From positions 1-64,000 of the forward strand of contig NZ_QHCT01000008.1 of the NCBI RefSeq assembly GCF_003545885.1: 64,000 nucleotides of DNA. The letters run 5' to 3'. Position numbers and translations under genes: made by a program. Origin of the DNA: Leptospira stimsonii. Lineage in GTDB: Bacteria > Spirochaetota > Leptospiria > Leptospirales > Leptospiraceae. Each line of letters begins with the position of its first letter. The stretch's first letter is position 1. Shown here in pieces: positions 8,793 to 18,104 of this stretch. Below the pieces are notes generated by a model. That model did not search any database. It was not told the DNA's origin and saw nothing but the letters and a program-made list of their open reading frames with translations.

Positions 8793-11700
8793 TCTCCTTG
8801 AAGTTCTTCAGCTTTCTTTTGCAATTTATACAAACGATAAAAGCGTTTGCCTACCACATACGCATAGGAAAGAGCGCCAACATACGGATTAACTACAATT
8901 GCGACAGCCGATGCATCTCCAAGCGCCGAATTCATCGCATTAGTAACCTTACCTAATGCAAAATGGGATATGACCGCTCCTTCAACATAATTTGAAACAT
9001 AATCGGAAGCCAAATCTTGAAAAAAGTTTTGCCACTCTTTATCTTCATCAACCTTTAAGCCCTTCGATTTACTTACCTCAATTTGAATCTTTAAAAAAAT
9101 AGCACCTTGAATCTTACTATCAATAAAGGCTTTATTACCATATCTCTCGTTAATCTGGTGCTTAACGATTGGTCTTACCCAGCTCCTAACCGACGTTCTT
9201 CCTGCAACCCATCTTGATGACTTAGAAATCGCACCATTTACCCCATTTGAAATTCCATGCCCAACTTTATTAATTCCATGTTGCCCAAAGTCCTTCCCCA
9301 TCGCATGACCGACAATCCGGTTAAACATGTGTATTAACCCAGGAAGACCAACGTGTCCTGACGGATCTCGCAGCTTTGCAGGATTGCCATCGACATACAT
9401 ATAACGGTTCATTCCGTTAGGTGAATCAGGCATAACCTGGCTATCAGCTTGCAAAAACCTTCCCAAAGTCGGTTCATAATATCTTGCTTTGTAAAAATAG
9501 AGTCCTGATTCCTTGTCCTCAATCTGCCCGGTGTATTTGTACCGGAAGATATCCGGGCCATACGAGTCATTTCTGTTAATTGATCCATAAGGTTCGTAAG
9601 AAACGTAGCTTACGCCTGGCTCTGGTCCCGATGCAGGGTTTCCGTATCCATCTGTAATCATTGTCACTGAGCCTAAATGATCCGGATGATAGAAAAACAT
9701 TCCATTAACCGGAGCTCCTCCATTGATTCCACCACCGGAAGAACCTGAGTTTCCGTTTTGAATACTTGGAACACTCGGATTCACATTCGCGCCCAAAGCA
9801 AGAACCCAAGGGGGATCTCCTGATCCATTTCCTCCCGGCAATATCCCGCATCCTGGCAAAGAAGTAATCACAAACATCGCTAAAATCAAAGCGGGAGTTC
9901 CCGCTCCTTTCCAAGACATTTCTTGCAAAAGGGCGTTTCCTCTAAGAAAGTAAGGATAGGCAAGATAAAGGATGCCAAGTAAGATTAGGAAGTAAATTGC
10001 GTTGTAGAGTTTTGTAGGAACTCCTTCTTGAAAATAAGAAGAATATCCTAAGAACGAATAAACTTGTTTTCCAATTCGACTCTTCCAATAATCCCCGCAA
10101 TCGATCTCTACATCTTTGCAAAACGGTTTAGCAAGAGTTCCCACGATTGAAGTTGCAACTTGATTTTCTTTTTCTAAGCTTGAGTCTGTGAGTTGTAAAG
10201 TGGCATCTTCTCTTGTCCACTGAGCCACAATTTCTCCCTCGATTCCTTTTACATAGATTGTATGTTTTTCAGGAAGCCCGGAAGCTCTTACAATCTCATA
10301 GCTATCACCGAAAGAATACGTCGTTGTCAAAGCCGCATCGGATACAGTCTTAATTCGATTTCCAGAATAATCGTAGTTGTAATTGATTGAAGAAGTTACG
10401 CCGTTCGGTGTGATCTCGATCAATTTTCCAAAGCTGTCATAGCGAAGAACGTCTCCATTTCTTGAAACCATATTCCCGCTTGCATCATAAGTGTAGTTCA
10501 TGGTTCCAGTGCTTGCACTTGTCGCCGCCGTCACTGCGTTTGCGTGGTTTCCGTCTCCGTAGCTATGTGTGAAATTCCCTTTTTGAAGTAGGTTTCCATT
10601 TGCAGAGTAAGAGTAATTCTGTGTTCCGTATTTTCCGGTCGCACTTGTTACCCGGTCTAAGTTGTCTAACGTGAAAGTTTGTGTTCTTCCGGGATTTAAC
10701 TTGTCATCGATCTTCGTGATGTTTCTTTTCCCGTCGTAAGTATATTCCGTATTTCCGATCACGCTCCCGTCAGGCTTTTTCGTTACGATCGCGATCGGTT
10801 TTCTTTCGATCGGTTCGTAAGCGATTTCCATCGTCACACCGTTTCCAGTCACCCTTTTGATCGATGGATTTCCATTTGTATCCAAGTATGGTCCTTGGTA
10901 GCTAACAACAGAATGTCCTACACTCGTTCCATCGGCAGAATCAATCGTTATATTCGAAACTGTTCCGTTGATCGAATAAAGATTGTGCGTCTTGGTTCCA
11001 TCGGGAAACGTTTGAGTGAGTGGCCTGCTTAGGGAATCGTAATCCGTTTTGAAGATAGCGATGATATCATCGATGTATTTTTTCTTCTGGATAACTTCCC
11101 CTTTCTGGCTATAAGTAAATTCAGTCTTTCCGGTTCCATCGGTAACTTGTGTTACGCGTCCCTTTGAGAATGGCACACTTCCGTCGTCATATACAAACTG
11201 AACGGGTGCTTCGGGGCCGTTCGTGCTTTGGGTAAGAATTCTTCCCAAACCGTCATATGTAAAACTGATCGCTTTCCCTCTTGCATCGGTTTGACTTGCG
11301 ATTCTCCAATTGGAATCATAAGTAAGTGTAATGGTCCCTGAATTTGGATCTTGCGTCGAAACTTTTCTTCCCAAGGAATCATATCCGAAGGTCGTAGTCA
11401 ATCCTCCAGGATCGGTAACGCTTGCAATCCCTCCAAACGGAGAGTAAGAGTATTGAGTCGTTCTTCCTTGGTTAGTTCGGCTTACTATTTGACCGAGCTC
11501 GTTTTTAGTTTCACTCACTGTAGAAGTCAAACCGTCTGGATACAAAGTGGTTTTTGTTTCCGTAAACCCAGAATTCGTAACGTTTGTCTGGATCGTTCCG
11601 TTTGCACTCGGTTCTAATATCGTGGTAAGATTTCCATCGGGGTCATTATATTGATATCTTGTTTGTTGCGGAGTCTGGATACTAAGATAGGAATTCGATT

Positions 11701-14700
11701 GTTGAATCAATTTCCCCTGAGCGTAATCATAGACGCTATCTTGAATTTGATTCACGCCGGAAAGAGACGTATTGCTAATGGAACGAATCGTTTTTCCCAT
11801 TGGATCCTCAAAGGTCTGGGTTGTACTTGTGTTCCCGCTTACAGAATCGATCACGTTCTTTGTGACGGACTCGTTGTTTGCCAAATTGTTTAGATCAAAA
11901 AGACCGGTATTCGTGTATGAATACATTTCATTCGGGCTAGCGTTCCCTGGATACGTAATGCTCAAAATTCTTCCATACGCGTCATACGACATGGAAGTAG
12001 TCGCACCGTTCGGATCCGTCTTGGTTAATTCTAAACCAAGCTCTGGATCGTAGACACAAGTTGAACTATGTCCAACAGCATTCGTCTTAGTTACTGGAAA
12101 CAGATTGAAAGAAGAATCATACACTATCGTACTCACTCCCCCGCTTGGATCCGTTACCGAAGTCACGTTCCCAAAAGAATCATAACCGAAAGTTGAAGTT
12201 AAAGGAGACGCACTCGAAGGAAATTGAGTTTGAGTAAGAACCTTGTCCCCGGAATAACTCAGTTGCGAATCTGAAACCCAGGTTCCATCCACATTCTTTC
12301 GGCTCCTCAAAACTCTCCCGATTCTCCAGGCCGCAGTATCGTGAGAATACTGAGTCGTGTTTGTAACCGTGTGAGATCCTAACGAATCGGTTTCACTTGT
12401 AGCAAAACCGAAAGAATCATACGTGATTGCTTTCGAAGAAGTCGTTACTAAGGATCCATTTTGGTAAAAACTCGAATTTACCGATCCCGCAACCGCAATC
12501 TCAGTTCCAAACGGATTCGGAAAACTAAATGAAGAATTGTTCGAAGAACTCAAAAGGTTATTGGATGCGTTGTAACTTCTCGATCCTTGTGGGACTCCAG
12601 CTAGCCGATAGTCGTTTTGAATATAATCGGTTATAGAATAAAACCCAGTATCCACGTCGGTTTCTTTCACCGAAGCAAAACCTAAACTTCTCCCAATCCC
12701 TCTTGTTCCAAGAAACATACGATCGTTTGAATATTGATAATTGGTTCTTTTGATAATCCCAGCTGAAAGTTCCTGAGTCGTTTGAACTGCGAGATAACTC
12801 GGAGAAGTATTCGGAACATTCGGATAGTTTCCGGAACCGGAAACCACGGCACCTGCATGTAAGCTCGCAAGGCCGTATTGAACCAAAGATCTTTGACCAC
12901 CGGAGTTATTCGAAACTACCTGGAGCATGTCTTCACCGGAATTTCGAGCGGCATTGTATCGATAGGAAACTTGTCCAACTGTTTTGTCAGCGGAAATGTA
13001 GGCAACACTGAGATCCGAGATCCCATCGTTATTCATATCTGAAATCCAGATTTGATACGAATCCGATCGTTTAATTCCAGCGGCGTCATTGAATTCATTA
13101 AAAGAAAAACTACCAAAGGAATAAGTAGAATTCAGTACAAAACTTCCATCTCCTTTGGAAAGATAGGTTTCGTACTGGTGGTTGCCTAAATTCATCAAAA
13201 CCAAATCCGGGAAGCCGTCTCCATTCACTTCTCCAAAATTAAACTGAATTAACTTAGTAGGATCTCCTGAATTTAAGGAAGAATAGATCGGACTTGTAAA
13301 ACCGTTTCCAGTAAAAAGAGAAACAACTGCTTGTGTTCCCGAAAATGTAACCAGGTCAAGATTTCCGTCTCCATTTGCGTCAGTAAGCGTGCTCTTAAAA
13401 GGATCAACTGGGCCACTGATCGGGTAACTTCTCACTTGGGAGGTTCCATTGCTCGTGTTAAAAGATCTTATCTGTATTGAATACGTTGCATTTCCACCAG
13501 TTCCGGCGGCAAGGATTGTTCCGATCTGAGTAGATATAGTCTGACTTTGTTGAGCTAAGGGACCAATTTCATTGGCTACTATGTTTTGAAGGTCATTCGT
13601 AAGACTTGCGGCATTTGCGGGAGTCAGAGTCGTTCCTCCACTGGAACCTTGTAAGGCCACAACGGTTAAAATACAACCTAAGCCGCAATGAATATTAAAA
13701 TAATCGATTAAATACTGAAACTCAGTTGGATTGATAGAAGCCGCATTCCCGGAAGCAATCAAATCAACCACATCCTGCGCTCTTTGATTTTGTTGTTGAA
13801 GTATATTCATCTGATTGTTCAGAGCATCTCTTTGTCCACTCAGTCCGATTAAAACGGAATTGTCAAAGGACTGCACCAACTGAACGTGATCTGCTTTCCC
13901 ATCCCCCGTCATATCAATCATCGCATTGATAAAAGAATCAGAAAAGCCTCCGATCGAAATCGGATTATCAAAGAATGTTTTGCGGTTGATATAGACTTGA
14001 AAAGAGCCTCCGGAGTAGTGAATAAAATCCACCAGATTATCGCCGTTTAAATCAGCGAAGTAATCTTTTAAGGCTCTGTCATTTGTTACAGGCGTTGGGT
14101 TCTGAGGCGAGTATTGGTATTGATATTCGTAAGGGCTAAAAATCGTCATATTGCGAACAGCCCCATCCATGTTGACGTTCCCAAATTGAGTCGGAGAAGA
14201 AAAAGAAGTACCATTCGAATAAATGACCCAAAGACTTCCGTTGTATTCGTATGCGAAATCGGTTTTAGAGTCCCCGTTTAAATCGACTGCTTGATAGAAT
14301 GTATTGTAAAAGATAGGAAGGCTTGCACTATCCGCAAATGGAAAGGATGACCCGTTGTTTTGAATTATATTCCCAGAAAGATGAATGCTTCCGTTATTTT
14401 GATCTCCGTTTAGCGTTGCAAAGTCGCTGATACCGTCCCCGTTTACATCCATCGACACCCACGCAACAAGTGCAGTATCAATTCCGTTCAAACAACCATT
14501 CACTCCACCCCAACCCTGGAATGCCGCACAATTGGTTGCAACATAGTTAAAGAATGCGGGATTGCCTCCCGTACACATCGGAATGATTGCACACAAACAA
14601 GAAGCAAGGCCCGCGTTACATGCGTTCCGATCTGGCACCGGCATCTTAACGATGAATTGCATAGCAAGATCCACGTTGGAATCTAAGAATGAAGGATGAT

Positions 14701-15760
14701 ACGGAAGCTCTTGGTTGAAAAATACGTTCGCTATATCTAACAAGAAGTCAGGAACGAACACCGCCATTGTTCCCGTATTCGAGCGATTAGCAGTTCCGAC
14801 TCCGACTATCGAAAATTGACCCGCGTGATCGGAATATGAAAAGGTAAGATCATCATAATTTTCCACTCCGAAGTTGTTACTTCCGGACCGTTTCAAGGAT
14901 TGCAAAATAGAACGCCCAGTCACGGGACCGGTCGTATAGTCCAAATCGTATTTTCGAAATGAGCTTCCGGAAATAAAGATTTCGATTGTATCGAGTCTCT
15001 TTTGCGTTTTTACGATCGAACCTTGTGAGTAACTTGGAAACTTGTCGTTTCGATTTTCATACGAAAATTGAATTTGGCGATCATTGTAAGAAATTGTAGA
15101 AGGATAATAATCCCCATTTGTATTGTCCATCGGAGTATAGGTTACATTGTAGCCATTGCCAAAAGAATCCTCTTCCCGACTCAGTGCCCATTCCCGAATT
15201 GAACCAGCCGTTCTTCCGATCGCTCCGATTCTTGAATCCGGAGTTCCACCGAAAGTGAACTTTTTTCCATCCTTGTCGGTCGCAACCCAAGAACAAGGCC
15301 CGTCTCCGCAGGTTCCTTGAGGAACAAACAAAATCCAGGACTCTTTCCTAGAATGAAAGGCTGAACGATTCCCACTAACATCGATTAGCTCCCCCGCAAG
15401 CGAAGAAGAATAGGAATCGGTTCCGTTATACGAAATTCCGTAAGACGGATTCCTTGAAATTGTATGAATTCCTGATAGATCCCATCCAACCCCTAAAACT
15501 CCATTTCCACCTCTTGAGTTGTAAGAAAGAGCGAGAGACGGAATCACACCTTTCGTTCCTTGCGGAACATCAATCGGAATCGAAGTTGAAGCAGAACCGT
15601 CGTGATTCGCTTCAATGACTGGAAGCTTTTGAGGGATACCGGTCGTGACAGCTGCGGCCATCGAGCTAAAAAAATTTCGAACTGTTCGAACTACTGAAAA
15701 ATTAAGAACAAAAAGTATAACAAAGCTTAAAGTAAAAATGCGAAGTCCGCGTGATTTCAT
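8789..15760 (-). CDS. Giant SpvB / FG-GAP / RHS-repeat protein with variable C-terminal tip
   Basis: The 2323-residue product starts with a signal-anchor (RIFTLSFVILFVLNF). An SpvB-like domain follows at about 45-300 (KGVIPSLALSYNS, GVLGVGWDLSG). FG-GAP-type calcium motifs span about 435-960 (VNGDGISDF, LNGDSKTDF, ANGDGNLDL, MNNDGISDL), and YD repeats about 1090-1830. The RHS core lies at about 2015-2135 (YHPDHLGSV, GLYFYKARYY, GRFLQADS), ending in DPSGH. The last 190 residues form a tip of unknown activity. Unusually, about residues 1910-1975 hold two hydrophobic segments and a lipobox-like SLPGC between YD repeats and core. The family builds cage-like shells around a toxic tip (TcB/TcC, RHS). 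A lipoprotein gene overlaps its stop. Whether this is toxin, adhesin or surface protein cannot be told. Confidence 0.9.
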   Translation of the reverse strand: MKSRGLRIFTLSFVILFVLNFSVVRTVRNFFSSMAAAVTTGIPQKLPVIEANHDGSASTSIPIDVPQGTKGVIPSLALSYNSRGGNGVLGVGWDLSGIHTISRNPSYGISYNGTDSYSSSLAGELIDVSGNRSAFHSRKESWILFVPQGTCGDGPCSWVATDKDGKKFTFGGTPDSRIGAIGRTAGSIREWALSREEDSFGNGYNVTYTPMDNTNGDYYPSTISYNDRQIQFSYENRNDKFPSYSQGSIVKTQKRLDTIEIFISGSSFRKYDLDYTTGPVTGRSILQSLKRSGSNNFGVENYDDLTFSYSDHAGQFSIVGVGTANRSNTGTMAVFVPDFLLDIANVFFNQELPYHPSFLDSNVDLAMQFIVKMPVPDRNACNAGLASCLCAIIPMCTGGNPAFFNYVATNCAAFQGWGGVNGCLNGIDTALVAWVSMDVNGDGISDFATLNGDQNNGSIHLSGNIIQNNGSSFPFADSASLPIFYNTFYQAVDLNGDSKTDFAYEYNGSLWVIYSNGTSFSSPTQFGNVNMDGAVRNMTIFSPYEYQYQYSPQNPTPVTNDRALKDYFADLNGDNLVDFIHYSGGSFQVYINRKTFFDNPISIGGFSDSFINAMIDMTGDGKADHVQLVQSFDNSVLIGLSGQRDALNNQMNILQQQNQRAQDVVDLIASGNAASINPTEFQYLIDYFNIHCGLGCILTVVALQGSSGGTTLTPANAASLTNDLQNIVANEIGPLAQQSQTISTQIGTILAAGTGGNATYSIQIRSFNTSNGTSQVRSYPISGPVDPFKSTLTDANGDGNLDLVTFSGTQAVVSLFTGNGFTSPIYSSLNSGDPTKLIQFNFGEVNGDGFPDLVLMNLGNHQYETYLSKGDGSFVLNSTYSFGSFSFNEFNDAAGIKRSDSYQIWISDMNNDGISDLSVAYISADKTVGQVSYRYNAARNSGEDMLQVVSNNSGGQRSLVQYGLASLHAGAVVSGSGNYPNVPNTSPSYLAVQTTQELSAGIIKRTNYQYSNDRMFLGTRGIGRSLGFASVKETDVDTGFYSITDYIQNDYRLAGVPQGSRSYNASNNLLSSSNNSSFSFPNPFGTEIAVAGSVNSSFYQNGSLVTTSSKAITYDSFGFATSETDSLGSHTVTNTTQYSHDTAAWRIGRVLRSRKNVDGTWVSDSQLSYSGDKVLTQTQFPSSASPLTSTFGYDSFGNVTSVTDPSGGVSTIVYDSSFNLFPVTKTNAVGHSSTCVYDPELGLELTKTDPNGATTSMSYDAYGRILSITYPGNASPNEMYSYTNTGLFDLNNLANNESVTKNVIDSVSGNTSTTQTFEDPMGKTIRSISNTSLSGVNQIQDSVYDYAQGKLIQQSNSYLSIQTPQQTRYQYNDPDGNLTTILEPSANGTIQTNVTNSGFTETKTTLYPDGLTSTVSETKNELGQIVSRTNQGRTTQYSYSPFGGIASVTDPGGLTTTFGYDSLGRKVSTQDPNSGTITLTYDSNWRIASQTDARGKAISFTYDGLGRILTQSTNGPEAPVQFVYDDGSVPFSKGRVTQVTDGTGKTEFTYSQKGEVIQKKKYIDDIIAIFKTDYDSLSRPLTQTFPDGTKTHNLYSINGTVSNITIDSADGTSVGHSVVSYQGPYLDTNGNPSIKRVTGNGVTMEIAYEPIERKPIAIVTKKPDGSVIGNTEYTYDGKRNITKIDDKLNPGRTQTFTLDNLDRVTSATGKYGTQNYSYSANGNLLQKGNFTHSYGDGNHANAVTAATSASTGTMNYTYDASGNMVSRNGDVLRYDSFGKLIEITPNGVTSSINYNYDYSGNRIKTVSDAALTTTYSFGDSYEIVRASGLPEKHTIYVKGIEGEIVAQWTREDATLQLTDSSLEKENQVATSIVGTLAKPFCKDVEIDCGDYWKSRIGKQVYSFLGYSSYFQEGVPTKLYNAIYFLILLGILYLAYPYFLRGNALLQEMSWKGAGTPALILAMFVITSLPGCGILPGGNGSGDPPWVLALGANVNPSVPSIQNGNSGSSGGGINGGAPVNGMFFYHPDHLGSVTMITDGYGNPASGPEPGVSYVSYEPYGSINRNDSYGPDIFRYKYTGQIEDKESGLYFYKARYYEPTLGRFLQADSQVMPDSPNGMNRYMYVDGNPAKLRDPSGHVGLPGLIHMFNRIVGHAMGKDFGQHGINKVGHGISNGVNGAISKSSRWVAGRTSVRSWVRPIVKHQINERYGNKAFIDSKIQGAIFLKIQIEVSKSKGLKVDEDKEWQNFFQDLASDYVSNYVEGAVISHFALGKVTNAMNSALGDASAVAIVVNPYVGALSYAYVVGKRFYRLYKLQKKAEELQGE

Positions 15761-15917
15761 CCAAAAACTCCCGTTCTATCTGTATCAAAGCAACAATGTA
15801 ACTAAGAATTCCGAAAAACAGAAATGCCTAGTCAATGCTACCATTTTGACACTTTTAAAAACTTACGACGGACTAGAAAATATTTTTTGTCTTTTTTACA
15901 TTCCTAGAAAGTTTTGA

Positions 15918-15993
15918 ATTATAATAAACATTATAATAAGGAACCAACGACAATTCTTAGTATAATGTTTTTCTATGATATTTATTATAATAA
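15918..15993. promoter_or_regulatory. Three ATTATAATAA repeats between divergent genes
   Basis: The 325-bp gap between the RHS gene and the plus-strand gene at 16086 contains ATTATAATAA at 15918-15927, 15930-15939 and 15984-15993. The last lies within the perfect palindrome TTATTATAATAA. Such ATTATAAT-type motifs resemble Fur/PerR-family boxes, but AT-rich promoter DNA can produce them by chance. The rest of the gap shows no gene. Confidence 0.3.
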
Positions 15994-16085
15994 GATTTTC
16001 TCTTTTGAAACAAAATCTTAATTTCATTTACAAAAAAGATGCACTTCCGACTTGCTGATCGAAGAAATAAATTGGCAAAGGCACA

Positions 16086-16760
16086 GTGAAAACAATCAGA
16101 TACGTTATTGTCTCTTTAATATTACTTTCAACTCCCCTACTCTCTTCCGAATTACTCCTCAAATCAGGTGATGCGTTCTTAGTAGATGAGATCAATGAAA
16201 GCGCGGATACCGTTAGTCTTCGTTGGAAAGGAAGATTGTATCGAATCCCTAAGTCTGAGATCCAAAGAATTGATTACGCAAGAAAAGGCCCTGAATCCTC
16301 GTATCAATACTCAGAGTTTCAACTAACGGATGGAAGCTCTGTTCGAGGGATCATCGTAGAACGAAAGAAAGACAAGATTACTTTTAAAACCGAACTAGGT
16401 TTTGTAGAAATCGACAAAGCAAAGATTCAAAATTCAAATTCGAAATCTTTAGAGAGCGACAACGAAAGTCCGGATTTGCCTGATAAATATCTTTCTGGAA
16501 GATCGGGAGAGAATCAGCTCTTTGTGGGTGGTAGTCTCTTTGCACAAGCAAATCACGGAGCTTGGTTTCATACAAATCCCGCAACGGGTGGAGCAGGACT
16601 CTTTTTAGAAAAAGGGTTCTTAATTCGACCACTTTGGTTTTTTTGTTTTCGTTCGAAAGGCATTCCTTCGTCCCAATCGGGAAAAAAGAATCGGTATCTT
16701 TCAGATATCTTCCGGCGTAGAGTCATCCACTTCTTGAACGATCGCTTGGATGGAATTTGA
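16086..16760 (+). CDS. Exported protein, probably truncated at its C-terminus
   Basis: The 224-residue product has a signal peptide (MKTIRYVIVSLILLSTPLLS). Beta-strand repeats typical of SH3-like or LSm-like periplasmic domains follow (LLLKSGDAFLVDEI, VSLRWKGRLYRIPKSEIQRI, LTDGSSVRGIIVERKKDKI) at about 22-118. From about 140 it begins a barrel-like segment (NQLFVGGSLFAQANHG, GAGLFLEKGFLI). At about residue 183 it changes abruptly to an unlikely tail (FFCFRSKGIPSSQ onwards). The last 60 bp are antisense to the C-terminal codons of the gene at 16701. I infer that the barrel was deleted and the frame now runs into the neighbour. Confidence 0.55.
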   Translation: MKTIRYVIVSLILLSTPLLSSELLLKSGDAFLVDEINESADTVSLRWKGRLYRIPKSEIQRIDYARKGPESSYQYSEFQLTDGSSVRGIIVERKKDKITFKTELGFVEIDKAKIQNSNSKSLESDNESPDLPDKYLSGRSGENQLFVGGSLFAQANHGAWFHTNPATGGAGLFLEKGFLIRPLWFFCFRSKGIPSSQSGKKNRYLSDIFRRRVIHFLNDRLDGI

Positions 16761-17858
16761 AAGTTCTTCTGCTCTTCTTACGAAAACATTATCGTTTCGA
16801 TTTCCCAAAGCCAATTCCGTCCTAGTAATGAAGCCGAACATCCAGATCATTCGATCCTGATTTTTCGGAATTTCGTTCTGTGTTTCCAATCTATGAATCG
16901 CTTCCTTAAAGACCTCGCAGGTAACCGGATTCGTCAAATCCTTTAAGCGCGTTTGTAATATTGCGATCGCTTTCTTTTCGTTTAAATCGGCCAAAAGAGA
17001 AGCCACAATTCCAAGGCTTTTCTTTTTTTCCGAATCGCCCAAAAAGAGCAACGCCTCTTCCACTTCCTTCTTAAACCACCAATAGGAGTATCTTGCCATT
17101 ACTACGAACTCATCATCTCCGTACGATTCGTTATAGTAATCGATGTAGTCCCGGATCGCATCAATCGGGCCTTGATAGTTGAGGGCCGTAAGATAAAGGG
17201 AAAGTTTCGCCGCGACCGTGTTCATTTCATAGTGCCGTTCCGGATCTCCTCCAAAAACAAAGGCTTTATAAATTTCTCCAGCGGAAGGTTCGTCGTTTAA
17301 CTGAATGCAAAGTCTACCTATGTGATTGAAGATCGTATCGTTTACGAGATTGTCGCCTGCGGCTTCGATCGTACGATTAAATCCGGATCTGATAAGATTC
17401 AAAACATTTTCTTTATATTCAGAAAATCTAAATAGTTCGAACAATCCATTGAAACAGGAAGAATCCACGTCGTCATCGACTTCTCGATTCAATTCTTTTT
17501 CGACAGCAGTGAAGACGATCTGAGCGGATTCCGAATCTCCCAGCGCGGCAATCAAATCATAACGCGGCGAAAGTTTACCGAAAGGAGATAGAAAAAAATC
17601 GCGGAGTGTTTTGAGCGATTGAGCATCTGTCAGACTTTCTTGGATCGCTCTGCGATACGCCTTTTCCTGAGCCTCTTCGATCAATCGGTAAGTCGGCTCA
17701 TATACCTTCCAGTGTTTCATTACATCACCGAATTCTCTTTCCCGTGAATAAAAGAGTACTTCGATATCGTGAAAACTTTGAATGAAACTTTCCGAACGAT
17801 TCTTCGCTTTCTCCAACAATAGCTTTGTTTCGTTATGAAACTGTGCGACGTTTTCCAT
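16701..17858 (-). CDS. Helical-repeat protein of unknown function
   Basis: The 385-residue product is almost wholly alpha-helical with repeated pairs of amphipathic helices (LRDFFLSPFGKLSPRYDLIA, AIAILQTRLKDLTN), resembling HEAT- or TPR-like solenoids. It has no signal peptide and is probably cytoplasmic. The start ATG at 17858 is the first in frame. Its 3' end overlaps 60 bp of the opposing truncated gene, so this gene is the intact partner. No family name can be given. Confidence 0.6.
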   Translation of the reverse strand: MENVAQFHNETKLLLEKAKNRSESFIQSFHDIEVLFYSREREFGDVMKHWKVYEPTYRLIEEAQEKAYRRAIQESLTDAQSLKTLRDFFLSPFGKLSPRYDLIAALGDSESAQIVFTAVEKELNREVDDDVDSSCFNGLFELFRFSEYKENVLNLIRSGFNRTIEAAGDNLVNDTIFNHIGRLCIQLNDEPSAGEIYKAFVFGGDPERHYEMNTVAAKLSLYLTALNYQGPIDAIRDYIDYYNESYGDDEFVVMARYSYWWFKKEVEEALLFLGDSEKKKSLGIVASLLADLNEKKAIAILQTRLKDLTNPVTCEVFKEAIHRLETQNEIPKNQDRMIWMFGFITRTELALGNRNDNVFVRRAEELSNSIQAIVQEVDDSTPEDI

Positions 17859-18045
17859 AATCGCATTTCTTTATGTGATCGGAATCGAGTCTACTTGAAT
17901 ACAAAGAAGGAATCGACATTTTTGAAAGCATACATGCATTCTTTTGAAACAAAACTATAAACCCAGTCAGGATCTTCTTCGGAAATCAAGATTCTTCTTT
18001 TCTTCACTTCCTGTTTCGAATCCAATTTCGCACTGAGATTCTGTA

Positions 18046-18081
18046 CAAAGGACCTCCTCCATTCTATTTGGAAGTCCTTTG
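18046..18081. other. Imperfect 12-bp hairpin downstream of the cupin gene
   Basis: CAAAGGACCTCC (18046-18057) and GGAAGTCCTTTG (18070-18081) pair at 11 of 12 positions around a 12-base loop. It lies 24 bp after the stop of the minus-strand cupin gene. There is no T-run after it on that strand, so it may be a weak terminator or RNA-stabilising hairpin. A small TTG-started open frame (18088-17891) runs through it and is probably not a gene. Confidence 0.3.
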
Positions 18082-18104
18082 TTCTCAAAAAAATGCGATT
18101 CTGA

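Noticed and set aside
11351..12053. Plus-strand open frames inside the RHS gene
   Set aside because: They are shadows of the long minus-strand coding sequence in repetitive YD-repeat DNA.
17891..18088. 65-codon minus-strand frame after the cupin gene
   Set aside because: It starts with TTG, runs through an inverted repeat and has no motif or clear ribosome binding site.
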